Source: Gammaproteobacteria bacterium
Lineage (GTDB): Bacteria; Pseudomonadota; Gammaproteobacteria; GCA-001735895
Reading direction: 5' to 3'
DNA: 51,584 nucleotides
Assembly: GCA_030595795.1 (NCBI GenBank)
Contig: JAUVCH010000014.1
Span: 1-51,584 of the forward strand
Shown: piece by piece, positions 9,552 to 15,673 of the stretch
How the letters are laid out: the number at the start of each line of letters is the position of its first letter
Position numbering within the stretch: the stretch's first letter is position 1
The notes under the pieces: generated by a model
The model's input: the letters and a program-made list of their open reading frames with translations, nothing else
Database searches by the model: none
What the model was told of the DNA's origin: nothing
Made by a program: the position numbers and the translations under genes

Positions 9552-10556
9552 GTGAACAAAAATATAATTCTGATTTCGATATTTACTATCGTATTTAGCC
9601 TGTTTAGTCAGGTATCGCTAGCCGCAACTATTCAAGAAATAGTGCCTTCTTCCCGAGTCATCACCCGGGTTATTTCTGGCATGACGATAAATGACATTAT
9701 CCGCAAGATTTACCCACAGGAAATAAAGTTCTGGCCCGAAATTAAAGAGAAAATCATTTCTATCAATCCGGACTCTTTTCACCCTTATTCGGATCAGTTA
9801 ATAACCGGTTCACGCCTGAAACTGGTCGACATCAAACGTATTCAGCAAGAAGATGTCAGCAACAAACACAAAGTTGGCTACGTAGTGCGACAGGAAGGTC
9901 AGGTCAGTGTTAAAGATCAGGATGGAAATATTCTGGGTCTCGAAATCAATTCTCAAATTTTTGAAGGCGATCGTATTACCACCGAAGTTGGCGCCAATTT
10001 ATATATATTGATGGATGATGGTGCCGAGATATTTCTCAAGGGTGACTCGGTCATAAAGATCAGCGAATATGTAATTACCTCGGGTTATGACGATGGTAGC
10101 AGTAGTATTCTGGATTTGATTCGGGGAGGTCTGAGAAAAATCACAGGTGCTATTGGCGCAAGTGCATTATCGAATTATAGCGTTCAGACTGGCCTAGCTA
10201 CTATTGGAATACGGGGAACCGAGTATGTTATCAAATTATGTAAACAGGACGACTGTAACCAAACTGTGAGCCGAAATGATCCAGATGCTAAACTGCATGC
10301 AGTTGTCCTGGAAGGTATCATCACTTTAACGTCTGAAGAAGATACGCAAATCTTGATGGCGATAGGTGAATACGGAACCGCATCGAGTGACGAATTGGTA
10401 ATTATAGAGTCTGCTGCAGTTCCGGCCGGTATGTTGAATCAAGAAGAGTTGACACAATTTAATGTCACTATTCCTCAACAACTGGAAAAGCAAAAACAGG
10501 AAGAAGGATCCAGTGGCTGGCCATGGCTGCTTGGCATTCTCCTGCTCGCACTTTAA
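9552..10556 (+). CDS. Exported FecR-domain protein with LysM-like N-terminus
   Basis: A secreted or envelope protein of 334 residues. The GTG at 9552 is preferred over the TTG at 9546 because an AAGGTG ribosome site lies seven bases before it and because it gives a clean signal peptide (hydrophobic core ending in SLA-AT). A LysM-like segment (about residues 35-95: TINDIIRKIYP ... GSRLKLVD) precedes a FecR beta-domain (about 110-260: RQEGQVSVKD ... GDRITTEVGANLYILMDDG ... TIGIRGTEY). It ends with a charged, Gly/Ser-containing stretch and a short hydrophobic tail. Such proteins are often surface or periplasmic sensors or scaffolds; no cognate sigma factor or TonB receptor lies nearby, so a classical FecIR role is unsupported. 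Confidence 0.75.
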   Translation: MNKNIILISIFTIVFSLFSQVSLAATIQEIVPSSRVITRVISGMTINDIIRKIYPQEIKFWPEIKEKIISINPDSFHPYSDQLITGSRLKLVDIKRIQQEDVSNKHKVGYVVRQEGQVSVKDQDGNILGLEINSQIFEGDRITTEVGANLYILMDDGAEIFLKGDSVIKISEYVITSGYDDGSSSILDLIRGGLRKITGAIGASALSNYSVQTGLATIGIRGTEYVIKLCKQDDCNQTVSRNDPDAKLHAVVLEGIITLTSEEDTQILMAIGEYGTASSDELVIIESAAVPAGMLNQEELTQFNVTIPQQLEKQKQEEGSSGWPWLLGILLLAL

Positions 10557-10566
10557 ATTCGCAGAA

Positions 10567-10597
10567 AAGTCGGTTGGTTGATTTAACCAACTGACTT
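10567..10597. other. Hairpin between the fecR-like gene and comFB
   Basis: Thirteen-base arms (10567-10579 and 10585-10597), paired throughout with one G-U wobble, flank a 5-base loop. There is no T-run on the plus strand, so on that strand it may be an mRNA processing or stability element. On the minus strand the arm is followed by TTTTCT and could act as a weak terminator. Confidence 0.4.
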
Positions 10598-10638
10598 ATA
10601 CCGCGTGGCGTAATGCGCCAGAATAAAAGGAAATCGTA

Positions 10639-10932
10639 ATGCCCAGTTATTCGAGTATACAAAATTATTATGAGCGTCTGGTCTTCGAGTTTATTAATGA
10701 AGTACTCATTGAAAGATATCAGGATATGGACGATGAGTTTTTCCTCGATGTTGCCTGCTATGCCCTGACACGCCTACCATCGAGATATATGCGTCATGAA
10801 ATCGATATGGCTTTTTATCTGGCGCCGGGGGAAAGGACCGAAATGCAAAATCAGGTCAATGACTCAACGCTAAAAGCGGCTGAGTTTATTTATTCCCAAC
10901 GAAAGAAAGTAGCAAATGGGGACGAGAGCTAG
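10639..10932 (+). CDS. ComFB family protein
   Basis: A 97-residue protein of the late-competence ComFB family, recognised from the NYYERLVFEFINEVL start, the ACYALTRLPSRYMRHEIDMAFYL core and the charged C-terminus. ComFB-type proteins have been linked to cyclic-di-nucleotide sensing in some bacteria, but their role in proteobacteria is unclear. An AAGGAAA ribosome site precedes the ATG. It follows the FecR-domain gene across an 82-base gap containing a hairpin, and a convergent FHA gene lies just downstream, making a small signalling neighbourhood. Confidence 0.8.
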   Translation: MPSYSSIQNYYERLVFEFINEVLIERYQDMDDEFFLDVACYALTRLPSRYMRHEIDMAFYLAPGERTEMQNQVNDSTLKAAEFIYSQRKKVANGDES

Positions 10933-10949
10933 GTAAAAATATTGGCCGT

Positions 10950-11240
10950 TCAGGCAGCGAATGCGCCTGCGATTTCCAGTAGTCGTCTTATAGTGTAGTG
11001 CTGGTTGCCCAGAACTATAGGTTGATTAATCTGTACATAACCTTCTTTGAAAGGAACGAGCCGATCATTTTTCACCAGAAAAGTACCATTGGTCGATCCC
11101 AGGTCGCAGAGGTACACTTCTCCGTTAGAGACCTGAATTTTTGCATGTTGCTTGCTAACTGAAGGATCATTTATGTAAATATGACCTTCTCGGCCGATGA
11201 CATATGTACGGCTCTCAATGCGCTTCAATTCCTCGTTCAT
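10950..11240 (-). CDS. Single-domain FHA protein
   Basis: A 96-residue protein made almost entirely of one forkhead-associated domain that binds phosphothreonine peptides. Visible hallmarks are the GREGHIYINDPSVSKQHAKI strand-loop (Gly-Arg and Ser-x-x-His) and DLGSTNGTFL. No other domain, signal peptide or membrane segment is present, so it probably acts as a cytosolic adaptor. It converges with comFB and lies 56 bases downstream of folA on the same strand. A Ser/Thr kinase partner is not visible in the window. Confidence 0.88.
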   Translation of the reverse strand: MNEELKRIESRTYVIGREGHIYINDPSVSKQHAKIQVSNGEVYLCDLGSTNGTFLVKNDRLVPFKEGYVQINQPIVLGNQHYTIRRLLEIAGAFAA

Positions 11241-11296
11241 TAGAATTCCTTTAAATGACTCGCTTCACACTAATTTCGATTTTACTGCAAAATTTA

Positions 11297-11794
11297 TTAT
11301 TTTTCTCGTATAAATTTTACAAATGAAAATGAATGTTGATTTTTGTGGTCTGCTTCAAAAAATGCCTCGGTCTCTACCCGCCATTGCTTTTGATTTATCT
11401 CGGGAAACCAGGTATCGCCGGAAAACTCACCGTTTATTAAGGTTAAGTAAAGGCGGGTAGCTCGGTCAATGGTTTGTTGATAGAGGCTTGCGCCGCCAAT
11501 TAGCATAATCTCTGCGGAGTCACCCGCTAAATCAACTGCCTGGTCTATGCTGTTGGCTGTATCGCAGCCTTCGGCTGTCCAGCTCTGGTTCGAAGTAATC
11601 ACAATGTTTTGGCGCCCTGGCAGGGCTTTGCCGATGGAGTCGAAAGTTTTGCGCCCCATAATGACTGGTTTTCCTAGAGTGGTTTTCTTAAATAGCGCCA
11701 GGTCAGCGGGCAAATGCCAGGGCAGTTGATTGTTGTTGCCGATAAGACGATTTTTGTCCATTGCGCAAACTATTGAAATTTGAGGTTTAGACAT
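11297..11794 (-). CDS. folA: Dihydrofolate reductase
   Basis: NADPH-dependent reduction of dihydrofolate to tetrahydrofolate, required to regenerate the folate consumed by ThyA. The 165-residue protein has the N-terminal IVCAMDKNRLIGNNNQLPWHLP segment (in part), the substrate-site acidic residue in PADLALFKKTT, the GRKTFDSIG cofactor loop and IGGASLYQQ. The ATG overlaps the rsmA stop codon (TAATG), indicating translational coupling of folA to rsmA. Length is typical. Confidence 0.95.
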   Translation of the reverse strand: MSKPQISIVCAMDKNRLIGNNNQLPWHLPADLALFKKTTLGKPVIMGRKTFDSIGKALPGRQNIVITSNQSWTAEGCDTANSIDQAVDLAGDSAEIMLIGGASLYQQTIDRATRLYLTLINGEFSGDTWFPEINQKQWRVETEAFFEADHKNQHSFSFVKFIREK

Positions 11795-12588
11795 TAATTG
11801 TTTGTATCCAGTGTATTACGGGTGAGCAGTGCAAAATCCTCCCCACTTAAATTTTCTGCGCGCAGTTGTTTATCGATACCGCTGCGTTCAAAAACATCTG
11901 GCGAAACCATCGACTTTAGTGAATTAGACAGGGTTTTTCGACGCTGGGCAAAAGCAGTTTGTACGATACTTGAGAACACCGCAAAATCGCCGACATCGAA
12001 GCCTGGTTTCGCCAGGGGTAGTAGGCGAATAATGGCTGAATCGACTTTCGGAGGGGGGGTAAAGCTACCCGGAGCGACCTCAAACAGGTACTGACATTTG
12101 CATCGGTACTGCATCATGATCGACAAACGACCATAGTTTTTGCTACCGACTTCGGCGACGATGCGCTGTGCCACTTCTTTTTGCACCATGAAGTGCATAT
12201 CCTGTATTTTATCGACAGACTCGAGCAGGTGGAACATGAGCGGGGTCGAAATATTATAAGGTAGATTTCCGACCACCCGGTAGGACTGTTCTGGCAGGCT
12301 GTCGAATTCGAATTTTAAAATATCGGAGTTGATAACCTGAAGCTCGCCATATTTCACGGCTTCTTTGTTTAACAACGGGATCAAATCGCGATCTAGTTCG
12401 ATCGCAGTTAGTTTTTTGCATTGCTGTAATAATGGGAAGGTTAATGCGCCCCGCCCAGGACCGATTTCTAGATAATGCTGGTCTTCATTGATACCAATAG
12501 CGCGTAGAATTTTATCGATGATATTGCGATCGTGTAAAAAATGCTGACCGAACCTCTTCCTGGCCCTATGTGGTGCGGGATTACCCAT
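11794..12588 (-). CDS. rsmA: 16S rRNA dimethyladenosine transferase
   Basis: Dimethylates two adjacent adenosines near the 3' end of 16S rRNA during 30S maturation. The 264-residue protein begins with the typical RKRFGQHFLHD motif, has the SAM-binding loop LEIGPGRGALT and the catalytic NLPYNIST motif. In relatives rsmA directly follows pdxA in the lptD-surA-pdxA-rsmA operon; here the same strand and order are kept but a 2-kb island separates them, so rsmA-folA must rely on a promoter in or near 12589-12720. Confidence 0.95.
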   Translation of the reverse strand: MGNPAPHRARKRFGQHFLHDRNIIDKILRAIGINEDQHYLEIGPGRGALTFPLLQQCKKLTAIELDRDLIPLLNKEAVKYGELQVINSDILKFEFDSLPEQSYRVVGNLPYNISTPLMFHLLESVDKIQDMHFMVQKEVAQRIVAEVGSKNYGRLSIMMQYRCKCQYLFEVAPGSFTPPPKVDSAIIRLLPLAKPGFDVGDFAVFSSIVQTAFAQRRKTLSNSLKSMVSPDVFERSGIDKQLRAENLSGEDFALLTRNTLDTNN

Positions 12589-12601
12589 GCTTTATTCAGT
12601 A

Positions 12602-12615
12602 TTATCAGAGAGTTA
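12602..12615 (+). repeat. Left 14-bp inverted repeat of the rsmA-pdxA island
   Basis: The sequence TTATCAGAGAGTTA is the exact reverse complement of 14613-14626. The two copies bracket the whole accessory segment between rsmA and pdxA. They begin 14 bases from the rsmA start codon and 52 bases from the pdxA stop. No clear target-site duplication is seen outside them. Confidence 0.7.
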
Positions 12616-12625
12616 TAAACTAGTA

Positions 12626-12641
12626 TGTGGAAATATCCACA
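12626..12641. repeat. TGTGGA-aata-TCCACA palindrome
   Basis: Perfect 6-base arms around AATA lie upstream of rsmA. The 80-bp direct repeat begins inside this palindrome, and the second copy of the repeat (13843 onward) lacks the left arm, so the duplication breakpoint falls within the dyad. Confidence 0.5.
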
Positions 12642-12710
12642 GGAACCAATCGGTTAGAAAATAAGAGATGAGATTATAACTCGCATCGATAATCGCAGCG
12701 GTATTTATTT
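12631..12710 (+). repeat. Imperfect 80-bp direct repeat, copy 1
   Basis: Aligns without gaps to 13843-13922. By eye about 67 of 80 positions are identical, and the last 41 bases (12670-12710) are perfectly conserved. It contains a minus-strand TATAAT that could serve rsmA. The repeat flanks the DUF6155/GNAT-like cassette. Confidence 0.85.
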
Positions 12711-12846
12711 TTGGGAAATTGTTGGATTGAAAATCGCTGATCACCTATTCTTGAAACATTTGAACGCAGCTTAGCAAAGCTTTTTACCTCAGAGTTTTCA
12801 ATCTTGTAGAATCTGCCAAACTTACCACTACCGAGTATTTATACCT

Positions 12847-13365
12847 GTGAAAATCACTGAGCTAAAGAAACATCTGAAGAAAGTATCAACAGACGAATTA
12901 GTTAAAGATATTGCGGATCTATACCGGAAGAACAACTTTGTTAAAGACTATTATAATACGAAATACTGTTCTGATAATGGTCTCTCGATTATGAATAAGT
13001 ATAAAGAGGTCATTGAAGATGAGTTCTTTCCGGTGAATGGATACGGTAAGGCAAGATTATCAGTGGCTAAAAAGGCCATTACAGAGTTTAAAAAGCTATC
13101 TAAAGATAAGTCTCTTTTAGCCGAATTAATGATCTTCTATGTGGAAACTGGTGTGCAATATACAGAGTGTTATGGTGACATAGACGATACCTTTTACTTG
13201 AGTATGGAAGGTATGTATGAACGTGCTGTTAACTTAATCATTGATTATTCACTCGATCGAAAATTCAAAGATCGTTGTCTGAAGATCGTCAATGATACGG
13301 TTAACATGGGATGGGGTTTCCATGATGGTCTAGGTGATACTTATTACAGTTATTTTAGTGACTAG
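12847..13365 (+). CDS. DUF6155 family protein
   Basis: A 172-residue, lysine-rich cytosolic protein without signal peptide or membrane segment, starting with GTG. The N-terminal MKITELKKHLKKVSTDELVK pattern followed by a helical body and a C-terminal GWGFHDGLGDTYY motif matches the DUF6155 family, whose function is unknown. The gene is AT-rich compared with the flanking pdxA and rsmA, is antisense to their operon, and sits between two copies of an 80-bp repeat, all signs of acquired cargo. No convincing Shine-Dalgarno precedes the GTG. Confidence 0.7.
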   Translation: MKITELKKHLKKVSTDELVKDIADLYRKNNFVKDYYNTKYCSDNGLSIMNKYKEVIEDEFFPVNGYGKARLSVAKKAITEFKKLSKDKSLLAELMIFYVETGVQYTECYGDIDDTFYLSMEGMYERAVNLIIDYSLDRKFKDRCLKIVNDTVNMGWGFHDGLGDTYYSYFSD

Positions 13366-13386
13366 CTGATGCAGAATGAATACTGA

Positions 13387-13777
13387 AAAATTTTAAAGGC
13401 GAGTAACGTCAGAAAAGAACATTCAATCTATAAACAGATTGCCGAAGGGCTATCTACGGTTGATCAATTGAAGTTCGTAAAGATTTATAGTGGCAGGATT
13501 ATAGCTTCTAACTTGCTCAGTGATAATGGTAAGAAAGAACCACATTGTTAATGTGGGAGATGAAAATATCATAGGGGTTGAGCTATTGATTGATGTGCCC
13601 ATTCAGATTGTCCAGTTTTTTGCGATAACTTCATCTGAAAAAGGTTGTGGTGATGCGATAGTGGAATCTGTTGTCAATGCAGTTCCAGATGACTGGAAAT
13701 TGGTGGTTGCTATGGACTGGAGTGGTGGTTTCTGGGAAGTAATGACAAAAAGATACCCAAAAGTAATGTTGTTTTAA
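13387..13777 (+). pseudogene. GNAT-like fragment, probably decayed
   Basis: An open frame from 13387 to the stop at 13553 (residues such as VRKEHSIYKQIAEGL) has no plausible start codon. A second frame (GTG 13520 or ATG 13526 to 13777, 83-85 residues) overlaps it. The second reads FFAITSSEKGCGDAIVESVV followed by DWKLVVAMDW and FWEVMTKRYP, a layout resembling motif A and the following strand of GNAT acetyltransferases (V-x(n)-KGxG). Together they look like one gene split by a frameshift. Alternatively the second frame is a small independent protein. It lies between the repeat copies. Confidence 0.4.
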
Positions 13778-13842
13778 GATGGCAAAATCAGGTCGTTGAT
13801 TATGGATTTTTAATCATTGGGCAAATGAGGAAGCTACTCTTT

Positions 13843-13922
13843 AAATATCCACAGAAGCCAGGTAGTTAGAATATATAGCGAGAGATTATAACTCGCATCG
13901 ATAATCGCAGCGGTATTTATTT
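13843..13922 (+). repeat. Imperfect 80-bp direct repeat, copy 2
   Basis: Second copy of the repeat at 12631-12710, ending 12 bases before the higBA operator. The last 41 bases (13882-13922) are identical to copy 1. Confidence 0.85.
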
Positions 13923-13934
13923 GAACGAATTGAC

Positions 13935-13963
13935 TCAAGTGTATACTGTAAATATACACTTGA
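13935..13963 (+). promoter_or_regulatory. higBA operator (perfect 11-bp dyad)
   Basis: Arms 13935-13945 and 13953-13963 are perfectly complementary around a 7-base spacer. The right arm overlaps the -35 hexamer of the higBA promoter. This is the expected position for autorepression by the HigA antitoxin. Confidence 0.8.
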
Positions 13964-13987
13964 CGGAATAGGGCTGTAGATTATAAT
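13960..13987 (+). promoter_or_regulatory. higBA promoter
   Basis: TTGACG (13960-13965) and TATAAT (13982-13987) are separated by 16 bases. Transcription should begin near 13994, only about two bases before the higB ATG at 13996, so the message may be nearly leaderless. Confidence 0.8.
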
Positions 13988-13995
13988 CATTGTAT

Positions 13996-14274
13996 ATGAT
14001 CAAAAGCTTTCGGCATAAAGGGATAAAACGATTTTTCGAAATCGGTTCGAAAAAAGGTATTCAATCAGCACATTCTGAAAAACTTCGTCGCCAGTTAGTG
14101 GCTTTAAATCGAGCCATCTTGCCAATGGATATGAATATTCCGGGATGGAGGTTGCATTCTTTGAAAGGCGATATGGAAAAACATTGGTCTGTAGCAGTGA
14201 ACGGTAATTGGCGGCTTACATTTACCTTCGAAGGTAATGATGCCGTATTGGTCGATTACCAGGATTATCATTAG
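13996..14274 (+). CDS. higB: HigB-type toxin (RelE superfamily)
   Basis: Ribosome-dependent mRNA endonuclease toxin of the HigB/GraT branch. The ATG at 13996 gives 92 residues beginning MIKSFRHKGIKRFFE, the typical HigB start; the TTG at 13990 would fall at the predicted transcription start. The family segments GWRLHSLKGD and WRLTFTFEG with the terminal DYH are present. Its stop codon overlaps the ribosome site of higA. Toxin-first order and the operator upstream are characteristic of higBA. It lies inside the rsmA-pdxA island. Confidence 0.92.
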   Translation: MIKSFRHKGIKRFFEIGSKKGIQSAHSEKLRRQLVALNRAILPMDMNIPGWRLHSLKGDMEKHWSVAVNGNWRLTFTFEGNDAVLVDYQDYH

Positions 14275-14278
14275 GAGG
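14273..14278 (+). promoter_or_regulatory. Strong ribosome-binding site of higA
   Basis: AGGAGG overlaps the higB stop codon and lies six bases before the ATG at 14285. It fixes the higA start there rather than at the earlier in-frame codon at 14237, and suggests efficient coupled antitoxin synthesis. Confidence 0.85.
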
Positions 14279-14284
14279 CGAAAA

Positions 14285-14557
14285 ATGACTATGCATAACC
14301 CCCCACATCCAGGCAGTATTTTAAGAGAAGACGTTTTGTCTGCGATGAACCTAACCGTTACCGAAGCAGCTAATCAGATTGGTTGCACCAGAGTGATGTT
14401 GTCACGAATTATCAATGAACATGCTTCTATTTCACCATCAATGGCTTTACTGATTGAAGAGTGGTTAGGTGTAAAGCATGGTGGGAGAGCAGAGGTCTGG
14501 GCGGGAATGCAACTGGACTATGATATGTGGCAAGCAAGACAGAATCATGCAGCTTAG
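14285..14557 (+). CDS. higA: HigA-type antitoxin (XRE family)
   Basis: DNA-binding antitoxin that neutralises HigB and represses the operon. The 90-residue protein starts MHNPPHPGSILREDVL after two residues, the hallmark of HigA/VapI-type proteins, and carries a helix-turn-helix (about residues 27-48: TVTEAANQIGCTRVMLSRIINE). The tail AGMQLDYDMWQARQ is typical of the family. It is ten bases downstream of higB with a strong ribosome site. Confidence 0.93.
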   Translation: MTMHNPPHPGSILREDVLSAMNLTVTEAANQIGCTRVMLSRIINEHASISPSMALLIEEWLGVKHGGRAEVWAGMQLDYDMWQARQNHAA

Positions 14558-14612
14558 CAACGCTATGAATAACTTTAGTCGAAACTGGCAGCAGGCATGA
14601 TATCCAATCAAC

Positions 14613-14626
14613 TAACTCTCTGATAA
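14613..14626 (-). repeat. Right 14-bp inverted repeat of the rsmA-pdxA island
   Basis: Reverse complement of 12602-12615. It lies downstream of higA and 52 bases from the pdxA stop codon. With the left copy it encloses 2,025 bases. Confidence 0.7.
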
Positions 14627-14677
14627 ATGTAGGAAATTACAACAGGGGAAGCCTTTTGTCCAAAGCGTTTCCTCGCC

Positions 14678-15673
14678 CTATGCATTTTGTTTCTTACAAC
14701 TGGACTGAAAAATAGCTGATTCTATCGCTGCGTATAAGCTGCCGGGATCGGCTTCGTCGCTACCAGCTAGATCGAGCGCGGTGCCGTGGTCGACCGAGGT
14801 ACGGATAATAGGTAGGCCCAATGTAGTGTTAATAGCTCGATGAAATCCAGCATGTTTGAGGACGGGTAAGCCCTGGTCGTGGTACATCGCCAGTACGACA
14901 TCGGCATCGCTTAACGCACGTGGTGTAAATAGCGTGTCAGCCGGATAAGGGCCGCTGATATTAAGGCCGTTTTGTTTAAGGTTCTGGATAGCCGGTTCGA
15001 TTATTTCTATTTCCTCGTCGCCTAGATAACCACCTTCTCCTGCGTGTGGGTTAAGGCCACAAACCTTGATATGAGGTCTGTGCAGGCCGAAACGCTGGCG
15101 TAAATCATGGTCGATTATAGTTGCGGTTCCGATAATTAAATCTGCATTAATACTGTCAGCAACCTGTCGTAAAGGCAGGTGAGTGGTTACCAGTGCGACT
15201 CGAAGCTGGTCGGCCGCGAGTAGCATGACCGGTTTCTCGACACCACAAAGATCGGCTAGATACTCGGTGTGACCGGTAAATGCGATCCCCGCCCTGTTAA
15301 TAATATCTTTCTGTACCGGTGCCGTCACCATGGCATCGAATTCTCTACCCAGACAACCCTGGCAGGCGCGTTCTAGCGTATTCAGTACATAACTTGCATT
15401 GGCTGAATCGAGTTTGCCTGCTTCGCAGTCCTTCGATAGTGGTAGATGTAAAATCTCTAGCTGATCCCTGGCAGGTGGCGACTGTTCGGTCTGGTAAGGT
15501 TTAAATTGTAGGGTTGAACCAAGCGAGGTGGCACGTGATTCGATTAAGTTCCGATCACCAATAATGACTAATCGAGCTTCAAATTGCTCGGGATTCAGAC
15601 GAGCAATAATGTCCGGGCCAACTCCAGCAGGCTCACCGGAGGTTATCGCGATTACGTTTTCCTGTTCAGGCAT
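14678..15673 (-). CDS. pdxA: 4-hydroxythreonine-4-phosphate dehydrogenase
   Basis: Oxidises 4-phosphohydroxy-L-threonine in the DXP-dependent pyridoxal phosphate pathway. Starting at ATG 15673 the product has 331 residues beginning MPEQENVIAITSGEPAGVGPD (in part), the standard PdxA N-terminus with the substrate motif. The metal-binding GLNPHAGEGG and MYHDQGLPVLKH motifs are intact. A longer in-frame reading back to 15793 is unconserved and lies within surA. The start overlaps the surA stop (ATGCCTGA). Downstream, the expected rsmA is displaced by the higBA island. Confidence 0.95.
   Translation of the reverse strand: MPEQENVIAITSGEPAGVGPDIIARLNPEQFEARLVIIGDRNLIESRATSLGSTLQFKPYQTEQSPPARDQLEILHLPLSKDCEAGKLDSANASYVLNTLERACQGCLGREFDAMVTAPVQKDIINRAGIAFTGHTEYLADLCGVEKPVMLLAADQLRVALVTTHLPLRQVADSINADLIIGTATIIDHDLRQRFGLHRPHIKVCGLNPHAGEGGYLGDEEIEIIEPAIQNLKQNGLNISGPYPADTLFTPRALSDADVVLAMYHDQGLPVLKHAGFHRAINTTLGLPIIRTSVDHGTALDLAGSDEADPGSLYAAIESAIFQSSCKKQNA

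Noticed and set aside
12631..12641. DnaA-box-like TATCCACA in the island repeats, hinting at a replication origin
   Set aside because: Only one near-match per repeat copy, no cluster, no AT-rich unwinding array with iterons and no replication gene.
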